A stretch of 64,000 nucleotides of DNA from Clostridiales bacterium (GTDB lineage Bacteria > Bacillota > Clostridia > Christensenellales > Aristaeellaceae), in the NCBI GenBank assembly GCA_015056145.1, contig SVGY01000013.1, forward strand, positions 1 through 64,000, in the 5' to 3' direction. Numbering within the stretch: position 1 is the stretch's first letter; each line of letters starts with the position of its first letter. A program made the position numbers and the translations under genes. Of this stretch, positions 35,039-43,361 are shown in pieces. The notes under the pieces were generated by a model. The model did no database searches. It worked only from the letters and a program-made list of their open reading frames with translations, and was not told the DNA's origin.

Positions 35039-36448
35039 TCAGCTCAGTTTAATATCCAGCCATTTTCCCTGTTTGAGCCTGTTTGCCATCAGCCGGTCCC
35101 TTATGATGGAATCGATCAGGAAGGCAATCCAGGGAGACAGTACCGCTATATCCAGATAGGGCATCCAGGATGCTACGGGATAACAGAAAAACCAGGTCAG
35201 CGCAGGCCGCAGCACGGCTACACTGATGAGTGCGCACATAGCCACAAACTTGACATCGCCTGCACCACGCAGCGAGCCGGAAAGAATCACCCGGCCGTTC
35301 TGGGGCATCATGGCCAGGATCACCACATACAGCGATGCCGTTACGCCCCGGATGATCTCCTCATCCGCAGTGAACAGCAGGGCGATCTGACGGCTTGTGA
35401 GGAAGATTACCAGCATGAGGCCAAGGGAAACAAAGGTGCCGATACGATAGGCAACCCCGGCATGGGCCATGGCCAGATCCTTTCGTTTTGCGCCAAGGCT
35501 CTGCCCCACCAGCGATGTACCCGCCGTGCTGACGCCGTCGCCCAGCGTAAAGGACAGCGACGTAACCTGGGATACGATCTGGTATGCGGCAAAGGCGTTG
35601 GTACCAATACCCGCAATGAGCCGTGCCAGCACCAGAAAACCAATGCGCAGGCAAACTGCCTCCACCATGGAACTGGCGCCTACCTTCACAAGGCCGCTGA
35701 CGGTGGTACGGTCGAACCTGGGCCTGGCAAGGTGGTATATGCCTCCGCCCCGGAGCACCACCACGATGCATATCGTGCTGGCAGCAACGGTGCCGGCGGC
35801 GGTGGCGATGGCAGCGCCCCTTACGCCCAGTGCCGGAAAACCGAATTTACCGTTGATAAGCACATAGTTGAGGCAAACGTTGATCAGATTGGCGGTAATA
35901 TTTGTTACCATAGTGACACGGGTTTTTCCGATGGCACGCATGGCGGCGCATATGCAAAGCTGCCAGCAGGAAGGCAAAAAGGCAAGGCTGATGATACGGA
36001 AATAATCCACGCTGAGGGCAAGCGTATCCTCATTGGCTCCGCCAAGCTTCATCAGGGGTTCTGCTCCAAAATAGCCCAGCAGTGTCATCAGCAGGCCTAT
36101 AACAGTAATAATAGAAAGGGACTGGTTTAGGCAGGCATTGGCCCCTGCATAGTCGTGAGCGCCCTTGCGGCGGGCACAAAGAGCTGTTGTGCCTACACAC
36201 AGCGCCTGTGCCAAAAGCAGCAGAATCATTCGGGGCTGACCCGTAAGGCCCACAGCCGCAATGGCCGCCGCCCCCAGCGTGCCCACCATCATGGTATCCA
36301 CGGAGCCGATAATGCTCATCAATGCACCTTCCACCGTGGAGGGCCATGCAATGGCAAGGGTCTTTTTATACAGCTCCTTCAACTGGGGCGTTTCAATACG
36401 GTTTCCCTCGTGATCCTTTACCCCAAAAATCCTTTGAAATATGTCCAT
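35039..36448 (-). CDS. MATE-family efflux pump, PadR-controlled candidate
   Basis: The 469-residue protein has twelve predicted helices and MATE landmarks (IAWPSTVEGALMSIIGSVDT, MVGTLGAAAIAAVGLTGQ, DGVSTAGTSLVGQSLGAKR). It differs from the pump at 30369 in its N-terminal extension of ~30 polar residues. The esterase gene starts 23 bases downstream, so MATE, esterase and abfA may share a transcript. Its promoter carries a half of the palindrome seen at the divergent PadR gene. Confidence 0.95.
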   Translation of the reverse strand: MDIFQRIFGVKDHEGNRIETPQLKELYKKTLAIAWPSTVEGALMSIIGSVDTMMVGTLGAAAIAAVGLTGQPRMILLLLAQALCVGTTALCARRKGAHDYAGANACLNQSLSIITVIGLLMTLLGYFGAEPLMKLGGANEDTLALSVDYFRIISLAFLPSCWQLCICAAMRAIGKTRVTMVTNITANLINVCLNYVLINGKFGFPALGVRGAAIATAAGTVAASTICIVVVLRGGGIYHLARPRFDRTTVSGLVKVGASSMVEAVCLRIGFLVLARLIAGIGTNAFAAYQIVSQVTSLSFTLGDGVSTAGTSLVGQSLGAKRKDLAMAHAGVAYRIGTFVSLGLMLVIFLTSRQIALLFTADEEIIRGVTASLYVVILAMMPQNGRVILSGSLRGAGDVKFVAMCALISVAVLRPALTWFFCYPVASWMPYLDIAVLSPWIAFLIDSIIRDRLMANRLKQGKWLDIKLS

Positions 36449-36509
36449 AGCTTTCCCTCGGATATTCCTTCGTCATCCCGTGGCGAAATCGTTTTTTGTG
36501 TATAGAATA

Positions 36510-36537
36510 ATTATACCATCCAAAGGGGCTTTGTCAA
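36510..36537 (-). promoter_or_regulatory. Promoter of the second MATE gene with an operator-like half site
   Basis: On the minus strand TTGACA (36537-36532), 16-bp spacer, TATAAT (36515-36510). Immediately downstream TTATTCTATA resembles one arm of the PadR-gene palindromes. Confidence 0.8.
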
Positions 36538-36593
36538 TCGAGAGAAGGGTGAGGAGCTGCACAAAACCCTGCTTGTCTCCCTGGAACGCATGT

Positions 36594-36613
36594 ATATTCC
36601 ACATGTGGAATAT
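36594..36613. promoter_or_regulatory. 20-bp perfect palindrome, candidate PadR operator 1
   Basis: ATATTCCACATGTGGAATAT is a perfect palindrome upstream of the -35 box of the PadR gene. Confidence 0.75.
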
Positions 36614-36620
36614 TTTCTGC

Positions 36621-36649
36621 TTGACGTTCCCTGCCATGCATGGTACAAT
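36621..36649 (+). promoter_or_regulatory. Promoter of the PadR-family gene
   Basis: TTGACG (36621-36626), 17-bp spacer, TACAAT (36644-36649). Confidence 0.85.
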
Positions 36650-36662
36650 TCGCACAAAAGAT

Positions 36663-36680
36663 TATTCTACTTGTAGAATA
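36663..36680. promoter_or_regulatory. 18-bp palindrome, candidate PadR operator 2
   Basis: TATTCTAC-TT-GTAGAATA shares the arm consensus TATTCYAC with operator 1 and lies at the start of the transcript, where binding would block transcription. Confidence 0.75.
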
Positions 36681-36695
36681 TGAACGGAGGTCGTT

Positions 36696-37256
36696 ATGCT
36701 CAAGCATGGCATTCTGGGGCTACTTTCCTACTACGACAGAACCGGTTACGAAATCATGGAAGTGTTCAATGATTCGCTCAGCTTTATGTGGAACGCCAAC
36801 ACCAGCCAGATTTATCGGGAGCTGCAAAGCCTAAAAGAAAAAGGGTTTGCCCATATGACTGAAGTTGCGCAAAACGGCAGGCCGGACAAAAAAGTGTACT
36901 CCATCACCCAAAGCGGCAGAGAAGAACTGATGCGCTGGCTGACGGACTTTGACACCGTCAAATTTCCCAATTTCCCGATTTTAATGAAGTTGTTTTTCGG
37001 TGGTATGCTGCCGCAGGAGCAGGCCATGGAGGCATTGAAAAAAGTCAGAGCCGCCAGTGCAAAACGCCTCAACGAGATGGAGGAAATGCTGCCCCGGCTA
37101 AACACCTACAAGCAGGATACCGCCAATGATGATTATGCTCTGTTCTGGGATATGTCCTTTGATTTTGGCAAAGGGTATTGCGCCTATATGGTGCGTTGGT
37201 GCGATGAATGCATCCGCAAGATCCGTCAGCGGATGCAGGAAAAGGAAAGCGAATAA
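36696..37256 (+). CDS. PadR-family transcriptional regulator
   Basis: The 186-residue protein has the PadR winged helix (residues 1-~80: MLKHGILGLLSYYDRTGYEI, SQIYRELQSLKEKGF, KVYSITQSGREEL) and a VirR-like C-terminal dimerisation helix bundle, i.e. the PadR-s1/AphA-type length. PadR proteins repress transporters or detoxification genes and are relieved by ligand. Two palindromes flank its promoter and a half site lies at the divergent MATE promoter, so it likely represses itself and the pump. Confidence 0.93.
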   Translation: MLKHGILGLLSYYDRTGYEIMEVFNDSLSFMWNANTSQIYRELQSLKEKGFAHMTEVAQNGRPDKKVYSITQSGREELMRWLTDFDTVKFPNFPILMKLFFGGMLPQEQAMEALKKVRAASAKRLNEMEEMLPRLNTYKQDTANDDYALFWDMSFDFGKGYCAYMVRWCDECIRKIRQRMQEKESE

Positions 37257-37276
37257 GTTCAGCAGGAGGCAGAAAT

Positions 37277-38065
37277 ATGTGCACGGCATTTGTCAGAAAC
37301 GGACATGACTATATCTGTGGTTTCAACATGGATATCAATCCGGAGGCCTTTGACTGGCAACTGATTATGGATGACAGCGTATTTGCGGTGGCTATGCCCA
37401 TGGAGAAAAACCTGTCTTCCCTTTTGCCCGCTGGCTGCCCCGTTCCTCACGAATACACGGATTTTGAAAACGGAATGCTTTGTGTGCAGGGGGTGGGCAA
37501 AAACGGCCATTTCGGCAATCAGCTCAACAACCTCCGTTTTTCTAAGGCACGGTTTGAAATCAGCCTTGACTGCGTGCCTTTGTACTATCTGGTGGACAGC
37601 TTCATTCGTGGCAAAAGCAGCCTTCGTGATATAGAAACCCATGCCCGCAACAAAAGAGTGGTCAATCTGCCCACTGGCTCCATCGATATTCCCGACATGG
37701 GAATGCATTCCCTGCTGAGCGATGCGGAAGGCAATATTCTGATTGTGGAACCTGGAAACGGCATTGGCATCCCCTGTGAAAAATACGCCGTTATGAGCAA
37801 TTTCCCGGTAATGGAACTGCCTGCGGATTTCACCCCAGAAAACTTCGGCTATTTCGGCAAAGACCGCTACGATATCGCCCTTGCCATGCTCCGAAACAGC
37901 GATGACGACTTTTCAGCAGCGGACGGCCTTGCCATTCTTGACGCAGTAAAGCAGACCGGCAGATGGGGCACACAGGTTTCCTTTGTGTATTCCCGGAACG
38001 AAAACGCAGTGTACTATACCACAGGCCACGATTTTGCGCACATACAGAAGCATTGCTTTGGCTGA
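37277..38065 (+). CDS. Ntn hydrolase of the choloylglycine-hydrolase/acylase type
   Basis: The 262-residue protein begins Met-Cys-Thr-Ala-Phe, exposing Cys2 as an N-terminal nucleophile after Met removal, as in linear amide C-N hydrolases (bile-salt hydrolase, penicillin V acylase, N-acylhomoserine acylases). GFNMDINPE corresponds to the G-R-x-M-D segment, but the Arg that binds substrate carboxylate is replaced by Phe; Asp is kept. SLLSDAEGNILIVEP is a typical family strand pair. Start 37277 with GGAGG 7 bases upstream; 20 bases after PadR, hence co-transcribed. The amide substrate is unknown. Confidence 0.82.
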   Translation: MCTAFVRNGHDYICGFNMDINPEAFDWQLIMDDSVFAVAMPMEKNLSSLLPAGCPVPHEYTDFENGMLCVQGVGKNGHFGNQLNNLRFSKARFEISLDCVPLYYLVDSFIRGKSSLRDIETHARNKRVVNLPTGSIDIPDMGMHSLLSDAEGNILIVEPGNGIGIPCEKYAVMSNFPVMELPADFTPENFGYFGKDRYDIALAMLRNSDDDFSAADGLAILDAVKQTGRWGTQVSFVYSRNENAVYYTTGHDFAHIQKHCFG

Positions 38066-38097
38066 CCCTTTGGCCCTGCCAATGCACAAAACCACAT

Positions 38098-38150
38098 AAA
38101 AAGGGATGCCCCCAAGCGACAAACATGCGCTGCAGGAGCATCCTTTTTTT
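38098..38150. terminator. Hairpin terminator between convergent genes
   Basis: AAAAAGGGATGC (38098-38109) pairs with GCATCCTTTTTTT (38138-38150), loop ~28 bases. Confidence 0.7.
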
Positions 38151-38165
38151 CAGTTTATTAACCGA

Positions 38166-40430
38166 TTACAGCTTGTTGCGCTGAATCTTGCCGGAGATGG
38201 TCTTGGGCAGCTCCGTACGGAATTCCACGATGCGGGGGTACTTGTAGGGAGCAGTGTGTTTTTTGACGTAGCTCTGGATCTCCTTCTTGAGCTCGTCGGT
38301 GCCTTCGGTATCCTTGGTCAGCACGATGCAGGCCTTGACCACCTGGCCACGCACATCATCCGGTGCGCCGGTGACGCCGCATTCCAGCACATAGGGCAGC
38401 TCCATGATGACGGACTCGATCTCGAAGGGTCCGATGCGGTAGCCGGAGGACTTGATCACATCATCCACACGGCTGACGTACCAGAAGAAGCCCTGTTCGT
38501 CCTTCCATGCCACGTCGCCGGTATGATACCAGCCGTCATGCAGCACGGCATCGGTCTTTTCCTGATCCCGATAGTAGCCAAGGAACAGGCCACAGGGAAC
38601 CTTTTTGCTGGTACGGATGCAGATTTCGCCGTTCTGTCCGGTGGGCACAGGATTGCCGTCGGGATCAAGGAGGGCGATATCATACAGCGGGCTGGCCTTA
38701 CCCATGGAGCCCACCTTGTGGGCATGGCCCACCAGATTGGCGATGGACAGGGTGGTTTCGGTCTGGCCGAAGCCTTCGATGAGCTGCAGGCCGGTGAGCT
38801 TTTCAAACTGGTAGTATACTTCGGGGTTCAGTGCCTCGCCGGCAGTGGTGGCACGCACCACGGAAGAGAAATCGTACTTGGTCAGATCCTGCTTGATCAT
38901 CATGCGGTACATGGTGGGCGGTGCGCAGAAAGTGGTGATCTTGTACTGGCCGAACAGGGGCAGGATATCCGCAGCATCAAAGCGGTCAAAGTCGTAGGTG
39001 AAAACGCCGCCCTCGCAGAGCCACTGGCCGTAGAACTTGCCCCAGAGCGCCTTGCCCCAGCCCGTATCGGAAATGGTGAAATGCAGGCCGTTGCGGTGCA
39101 CACAGTGCCAGTACTTGGCAGTGATGTAATGACCCAGGGGGTACTTGAAGCTATGGGTAGCGATCTTGGGATATCCGGTGGTGCCGGAGGTAAAGAACAT
39201 CAGCATGGGATCGTTGCCGCAGGGGGTTTCCTCCGTGCGCAGATAGCGACGGCTGAACAGGCCGAATTCGCTGTCAAAGTCATGCCAGCCTTCCCTGCTT
39301 CCGCCCACAAGGATCTTGTTTTTCAGCGTGGGGCAGGTTTCCGCTGCCAACTCCACCTGATGGGCCACGTCGCCATCGGCGGTACACAGGATGGCGCTCA
39401 CGCCGGCGGCCTGGAAGCGGTATTCAAAATCGTGGGCCAAAAGCTGGTTGGTGGCAGGAATGGCGATGGCGCCCAGCTTGCAAAGGGCCACCATGGCGGG
39501 CCAGAACTGCCAGTGGCGCTTCAAAACCAGCATGACACGGTCGCCTTTCTTTACCCCCAGAGAGGTGAAGTAGTTGGCGGCCTGGTTGGACAGGTCTTTG
39601 ATATCCTTAAAGGTGAAGCGGCGTTCTTCCTTGGTGCGGCTCAGGTGCATCATGGCCAGCTTTTCGGGCTCCTTGCGGGCCACGGAATCCACGATATCAA
39701 AGCCGAAGTTGAACTGGTCTTCATTTTCAAAATCGATGGACACAAGCGTGCCGTTTTCGTCTTCCTCTGCCTTGATGAACTTGTTGCAGCACAGGCCCTC
39801 GTCATCCTCCACCACGGGCGCATGCCTTTCCTGAATTTCGCCCGTATCGGCGGATTTGCCGTGAAGAACCATGGCAAGGAACAGGCACTCCTCGTTTTCC
39901 ACAGCGATCATGCCGTGGGGAGTGGCAGAGTCGTAGTAGATGCTGTCGCCCTCGTGGAGGATCTCGGTATGTTCACCGATCTGCACCTTCAGGGAGCCCT
40001 TGAGGATCAAGTCAAACTCCTGGCCGGAGTGAGTGGCCAGCTGGATAGGCTTATCCTGCTGCTCGGGCAGATAATCGTAGCGAACCCAGTACGGCTCGGC
40101 GATCTTCTGGCGGAACATGGGCGCAAGGTTCTGGATACGGATGCCCCGCTCCTTGGCGGTGGTCACGCCACGATCCTTCCGGGTAACGGTGTAGCTGGTC
40201 AAATGGGCGCTGTGGCCCTCCAGCAGATCCGTCAATTCAATGCCGAAAGCCAGTGCGCATTTATGGATAAAGGAAAAAGGAAGATCCACATTGCCGTTTT
40301 CGTATTCGATGTAGGTTTCCTCGCTCAGCTGAGTGCGAATAGCCATTTCCTCCGTAGAGAAGCTCATAATCTGCCGCATCTCACGAATACGAAGAGCGAT
40401 TTCCTGAATCTGTTGTTTGGACTGGTTCAC
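38166..40430 (-). CDS. XRE-HTH + cupin + acyl-CoA synthetase fusion, T-box controlled
   Basis: The 754-residue protein fuses three parts. Residues ~1-65 are an XRE helix-turn-helix (MRQIMSFSTEEMAIRTQLSE, YIEYENGNVDLPFSF). Residues ~130-195 are a cupin (HSGQEFDLILKGSLKVQIGE, EGDSIYYDSATPHGM). Residues ~225-750 are an AMP-forming acyl-CoA synthetase: A3 motif FFTSGTTGYPK, A5 EGFGQTETT, A7 YHTGDVAWKDEQGF, A8 RVDDVIKSSGYRIGPFEIE and A10 PKTISGKIQRNKL, whose Lys is intact. XRE-cupin proteins are normally stand-alone repressors of ~180 residues. GTG start with AAGGAGG. The leader is a T-box (40453-40731), so expression should rise when one tRNA is uncharged. Confidence 0.93.
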   Translation of the reverse strand: MNQSKQQIQEIALRIREMRQIMSFSTEEMAIRTQLSEETYIEYENGNVDLPFSFIHKCALAFGIELTDLLEGHSAHLTSYTVTRKDRGVTTAKERGIRIQNLAPMFRQKIAEPYWVRYDYLPEQQDKPIQLATHSGQEFDLILKGSLKVQIGEHTEILHEGDSIYYDSATPHGMIAVENEECLFLAMVLHGKSADTGEIQERHAPVVEDDEGLCCNKFIKAEEDENGTLVSIDFENEDQFNFGFDIVDSVARKEPEKLAMMHLSRTKEERRFTFKDIKDLSNQAANYFTSLGVKKGDRVMLVLKRHWQFWPAMVALCKLGAIAIPATNQLLAHDFEYRFQAAGVSAILCTADGDVAHQVELAAETCPTLKNKILVGGSREGWHDFDSEFGLFSRRYLRTEETPCGNDPMLMFFTSGTTGYPKIATHSFKYPLGHYITAKYWHCVHRNGLHFTISDTGWGKALWGKFYGQWLCEGGVFTYDFDRFDAADILPLFGQYKITTFCAPPTMYRMMIKQDLTKYDFSSVVRATTAGEALNPEVYYQFEKLTGLQLIEGFGQTETTLSIANLVGHAHKVGSMGKASPLYDIALLDPDGNPVPTGQNGEICIRTSKKVPCGLFLGYYRDQEKTDAVLHDGWYHTGDVAWKDEQGFFWYVSRVDDVIKSSGYRIGPFEIESVIMELPYVLECGVTGAPDDVRGQVVKACIVLTKDTEGTDELKKEIQSYVKKHTAPYKYPRIVEFRTELPKTISGKIQRNKL

Positions 40431-40452
40431 CGGGCATACCTCCTTTAGCAAA

Positions 40453-40731
40453 TAAAAAACCGTCTCAAAGAATTTTTCTTTGAGACGGGTGTAAACACAT
40501 CCGCGGTACCACTCAAATTGCAGCTTTCACTGCCCCTCAGCGGGTTCCATCAAACCCTGTGCATTTACGCAGCCTCACGGAAAACCTTACTACAGCTTCA
40601 TCAGTTCAGGTTTTCAACTCAGAAGGGATAAGCGCTTGAAACTTCTGCTGCCGGTTTGCACCAACCACCGGCTCTCTGAAAGCGTCCGTTTCGGCCGTCT
40701 TCGTCATCGTCTTTACGGGTATTCAATTACA
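40453..40731 (-). promoter_or_regulatory. T-box riboswitch upstream of the XRE-cupin-ligase gene
   Basis: On the minus strand the leader has a stem I distal loop (AGAGAGCCGG...GGTGCAAACCGG), the T-box sequence GAGTGGTACCGCGG (40514-40501), and the terminator CCGTCTCAAAG/CTTTGAGACGG (arms 40488-40478 and 40470-40460) followed by TTTTTTATTT just before the gene. TGGT in the T-box can pair with an ACCA tRNA end, i.e. discriminator A. The specifier is ambiguous: ATC (Ile) or CTT (Leu) are the best fits in the loop opposite the K-turn-like GA motif. Confidence 0.93.
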
Positions 40732-40737
40732 AGGAGA

Positions 40738-40766
40738 ACAATACCACGCTTTTTGGGTGCTGTCAA
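40738..40766 (-). promoter_or_regulatory. Promoter of the T-box/XRE-cupin-ligase transcript
   Basis: On the minus strand TTGACA (40766-40761), 17-bp spacer, TATTGT (40743-40738). Confidence 0.85.
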
Positions 40767-40797
40767 TCACTTTTTTCCAAAAAACAATGTTGATACA

Positions 40798-43329
40798 TCA
40801 GGCAGTCACAATGGCATTGGCTTCCTGCAATTTCAGCAGTTCCACAGCCTCTTCCCGCATTTTGTACTTGAGGATCTTTCCGGCGGCGTTCATGGGGAAA
40901 CTGTCCACAAACACCACATAGCGGGGTGTTTTGTGCTTGGCCATATGGCTCATGACGTATTCCTTCATTTCGGCCTCGGTGGAGGTCTCCCCTTCCCTGA
41001 GAATAACGCAGGCCATAATCTCCTCGCCGTACTGCTTGTCGGGCACACCGATGACCTGCACATCCTTCACCTTGGGATGGGTGTAGATGAAATCCTCGAT
41101 TTCCTTGGGGTAGATATTTTCGCCGCCACGGATGATCATATCCTTAATGCGACCGGTAATCTTGTAGTTGCCGTTTTCGTCCCGGCGTGCCAGGTCGCCG
41201 GTATGGAGCCAACCCTGGCTGTCGATGGCGGCGGCGGTAGCCTCGGGCATCTTGTAGTAGCCTTTCATGATGTTGTAGCCACGGGCCACAAACTCGCCGT
41301 CCACGCCGTCGGGCACAGGTTCGTTGGTTTCCGGATCCACAATGCGGCATTCCACGCCGAAGATGGCGCTGCCCACGGTGTTCACACGCACATCGATGCT
41401 GTCGGTGGTCTTGGACATGGTGGTGGCGGGGCTGGCCTCGGTCTGTCCGTAGGTAATGCAGATCTCATCCATATGCATCTTCTTGATTACCTCTTCCATC
41501 ACCTTGATGGGGCAGGGGCTGCCAGCCATAATGCCGGTACGCATATGGCTGAAATCCGTCTTGTCAAAGTCTTCGTGGCCCAGCATGGCGATAAACATGG
41601 TGGGCACGCCGTGGAAGCAGGTGATCTTTTCCTGATTGATGCACTTTAGGCCCTTTCTGGGCGAGAAAGCAGGAATGGGGCTCATGGTAACGCCGTGCGT
41701 CATGGAGGCAGTCATGGCCAGCACCATGCCGAAACAATGGAACATGGGTACCTGGATCATCATGCGGTCGGCGGTGGAAAGATCCATGCAGTCACCAATG
41801 GCCTTGCCGTTGTTGACCACGTTGTAGTGGGTCAGCATAACGCCCTTGGGGAAACCGGTAGTACCGGAGGTGTACTGCATGTTGCACACATCGTGCTTGT
41901 TGATGGCGTTGGCCCTGCGGATCACTTCGGAGGGATCCACACAGTCCGCCATGGACAGGGCATCCTCCCAGGTGAGGCAACCCTCCTGACGGCTTTCCAC
42001 GGTGATGATATTGCGCAGGAAGGGGAACCTGCGGGTATGCAGGGGCTGGAAGGGATCGTGGCCCTGCAGTTCGGGGCACAGTTCACGGACGATGGCCACA
42101 TAGTCGCTGTCCTTGTAGCCATCCACCATGATGAGGGTATGTGTGTCGCTCTGGCGCAGCAGATACTCTGCTTCGTGGATCTTGTAGGCGGTATTGACCG
42201 ATACCAGCACTGCGCCGATCTTTGTGGTGGCCCAGAAGGCAATGTACCATGCGGGCACATTGGTAGCCCAGACAGCCACATGATCGCCGGGCTTCACGCC
42301 CATGGCAATCAGGCTGCGGGCAAACTGATCCACATCATCCCGGAACTGGCTGTAGGTACGGGTGTAATCCAGCTCGGTATAGCGGAATGCGTATTGCTCG
42401 GGGAATTCCTCCACCATACGGTCCAGCACCTGCGGGAAGGTCAGGTCGATCAGCTGATTCTTGGGCCAGATATACTTGCCGGTTTTGCGGGCGTTGTCCT
42501 GCAGGCGGTGGCTGGTAAGGTCGGCGCCCAGGAACTGCTCCATATAATTTGCGAAATGCGGGAACACAATACCTGCAGCCTGCAGCTCGGGGGCGGTATT
42601 CTTGACCCATTCCAGGCTGATGTAGCCTTCGTAGTTCACGGAACGCAAAGCACGGATCATGCTTTCGATGGGCATATCGCCTTCGCCCATGATCTTGTAC
42701 TTCACCTTGCCATCGATCATGACAGAATCCTTGATGTGGATGTGCTTGATGTACACGCCCAGGTTCTGGATGGTGGTTTCGGGACTTTCTCCGGCAAAAC
42801 GATAGGGATGATGCATGTCCCACAGAGCAGCCACATTATCGCTCTCCACCCGTACCAGCAGCTCCCGGAGGCGCTCGGTATCAGAGTAAACGCCGTTGGT
42901 TTCCACCAACAGGATCACGCCGTGCTTCTCGGCATAGGGCGTGATGTCCCTGAGGGCACGGAGCACCACTTCATCATCCACTTCGCCTTCGCTGGCGGCG
43001 TTACGGTCGCCCAAAAGGCGGATATACTTTGCGCCCAGCTTTTCTGCCAGACGGATGTATTCCTTGATTTCTTCCTTTGTTTCAGCCCAGCAGTGCTCGT
43101 CCTTGAGCACGCAGCCAGTGCTCAGGCAGGGGATCTCAAGATGCAGTCTTCTGAGGTTGGCGATGGTCTTGTCGATCTGGTCAGCACGGAAAGGCTGTGC
43201 ACGCACGGAAAAAATATCGTTGCCAAGGCCCCGCATTTCAATGCCGTCAAACCCAAAGTCCTTGGCCATGGAATAAATATCGGACCAGGAAAAATCAGGA
43301 CAACCCAGGGTGGAAAATGCCAGTTTCAT
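40798..43329 (-). CDS. Sugar-isomerase-like TIM barrel + acyl-CoA synthetase fusion, T-box controlled
   Basis: The 843-residue protein starts MKLAFSTLGCPDFSWSDIYS; residues ~1-285 form a xylose-isomerase-like TIM barrel (AP endonuclease 2/sugar phosphate isomerase fold) with putative metal ligands Glu in LLVETNG, Asp/His in ALWDMHHPYRF, His in IKHIHIKDS and Glu in GYISLEWVKN. Residues ~300-835 are an acyl-CoA synthetase: A3 QYTSGTTGFPKG, A5 ITYGQTEASP, A7 WLHTGDLARRDENG, A8 RIKDMIIRGGENIYPKEIE, A10 PMNAAGKILKYKMRE. The start at 43329 has GGAGG 8 bases upstream. The first domain should have no part in acid activation; its substrate is unknown. A T-box precedes the gene. A different promoter separates it from its downstream neighbour. 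Confidence 0.93.
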   Translation of the reverse strand: MKLAFSTLGCPDFSWSDIYSMAKDFGFDGIEMRGLGNDIFSVRAQPFRADQIDKTIANLRRLHLEIPCLSTGCVLKDEHCWAETKEEIKEYIRLAEKLGAKYIRLLGDRNAASEGEVDDEVVLRALRDITPYAEKHGVILLVETNGVYSDTERLRELLVRVESDNVAALWDMHHPYRFAGESPETTIQNLGVYIKHIHIKDSVMIDGKVKYKIMGEGDMPIESMIRALRSVNYEGYISLEWVKNTAPELQAAGIVFPHFANYMEQFLGADLTSHRLQDNARKTGKYIWPKNQLIDLTFPQVLDRMVEEFPEQYAFRYTELDYTRTYSQFRDDVDQFARSLIAMGVKPGDHVAVWATNVPAWYIAFWATTKIGAVLVSVNTAYKIHEAEYLLRQSDTHTLIMVDGYKDSDYVAIVRELCPELQGHDPFQPLHTRRFPFLRNIITVESRQEGCLTWEDALSMADCVDPSEVIRRANAINKHDVCNMQYTSGTTGFPKGVMLTHYNVVNNGKAIGDCMDLSTADRMMIQVPMFHCFGMVLAMTASMTHGVTMSPIPAFSPRKGLKCINQEKITCFHGVPTMFIAMLGHEDFDKTDFSHMRTGIMAGSPCPIKVMEEVIKKMHMDEICITYGQTEASPATTMSKTTDSIDVRVNTVGSAIFGVECRIVDPETNEPVPDGVDGEFVARGYNIMKGYYKMPEATAAAIDSQGWLHTGDLARRDENGNYKITGRIKDMIIRGGENIYPKEIEDFIYTHPKVKDVQVIGVPDKQYGEEIMACVILREGETSTEAEMKEYVMSHMAKHKTPRYVVFVDSFPMNAAGKILKYKMREEAVELLKLQEANAIVTA

Positions 43330-43361
43330 GTAAGAAACCTCCTTCTTTTTGCGCCGGATAA

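Noticed and set aside
40498-40620. The sequence GGTACCGCGG as a restriction-site-like or REP repeat
   Set aside because: It is the conserved T-box sequence, supported by stem I and a terminator in the correct order.
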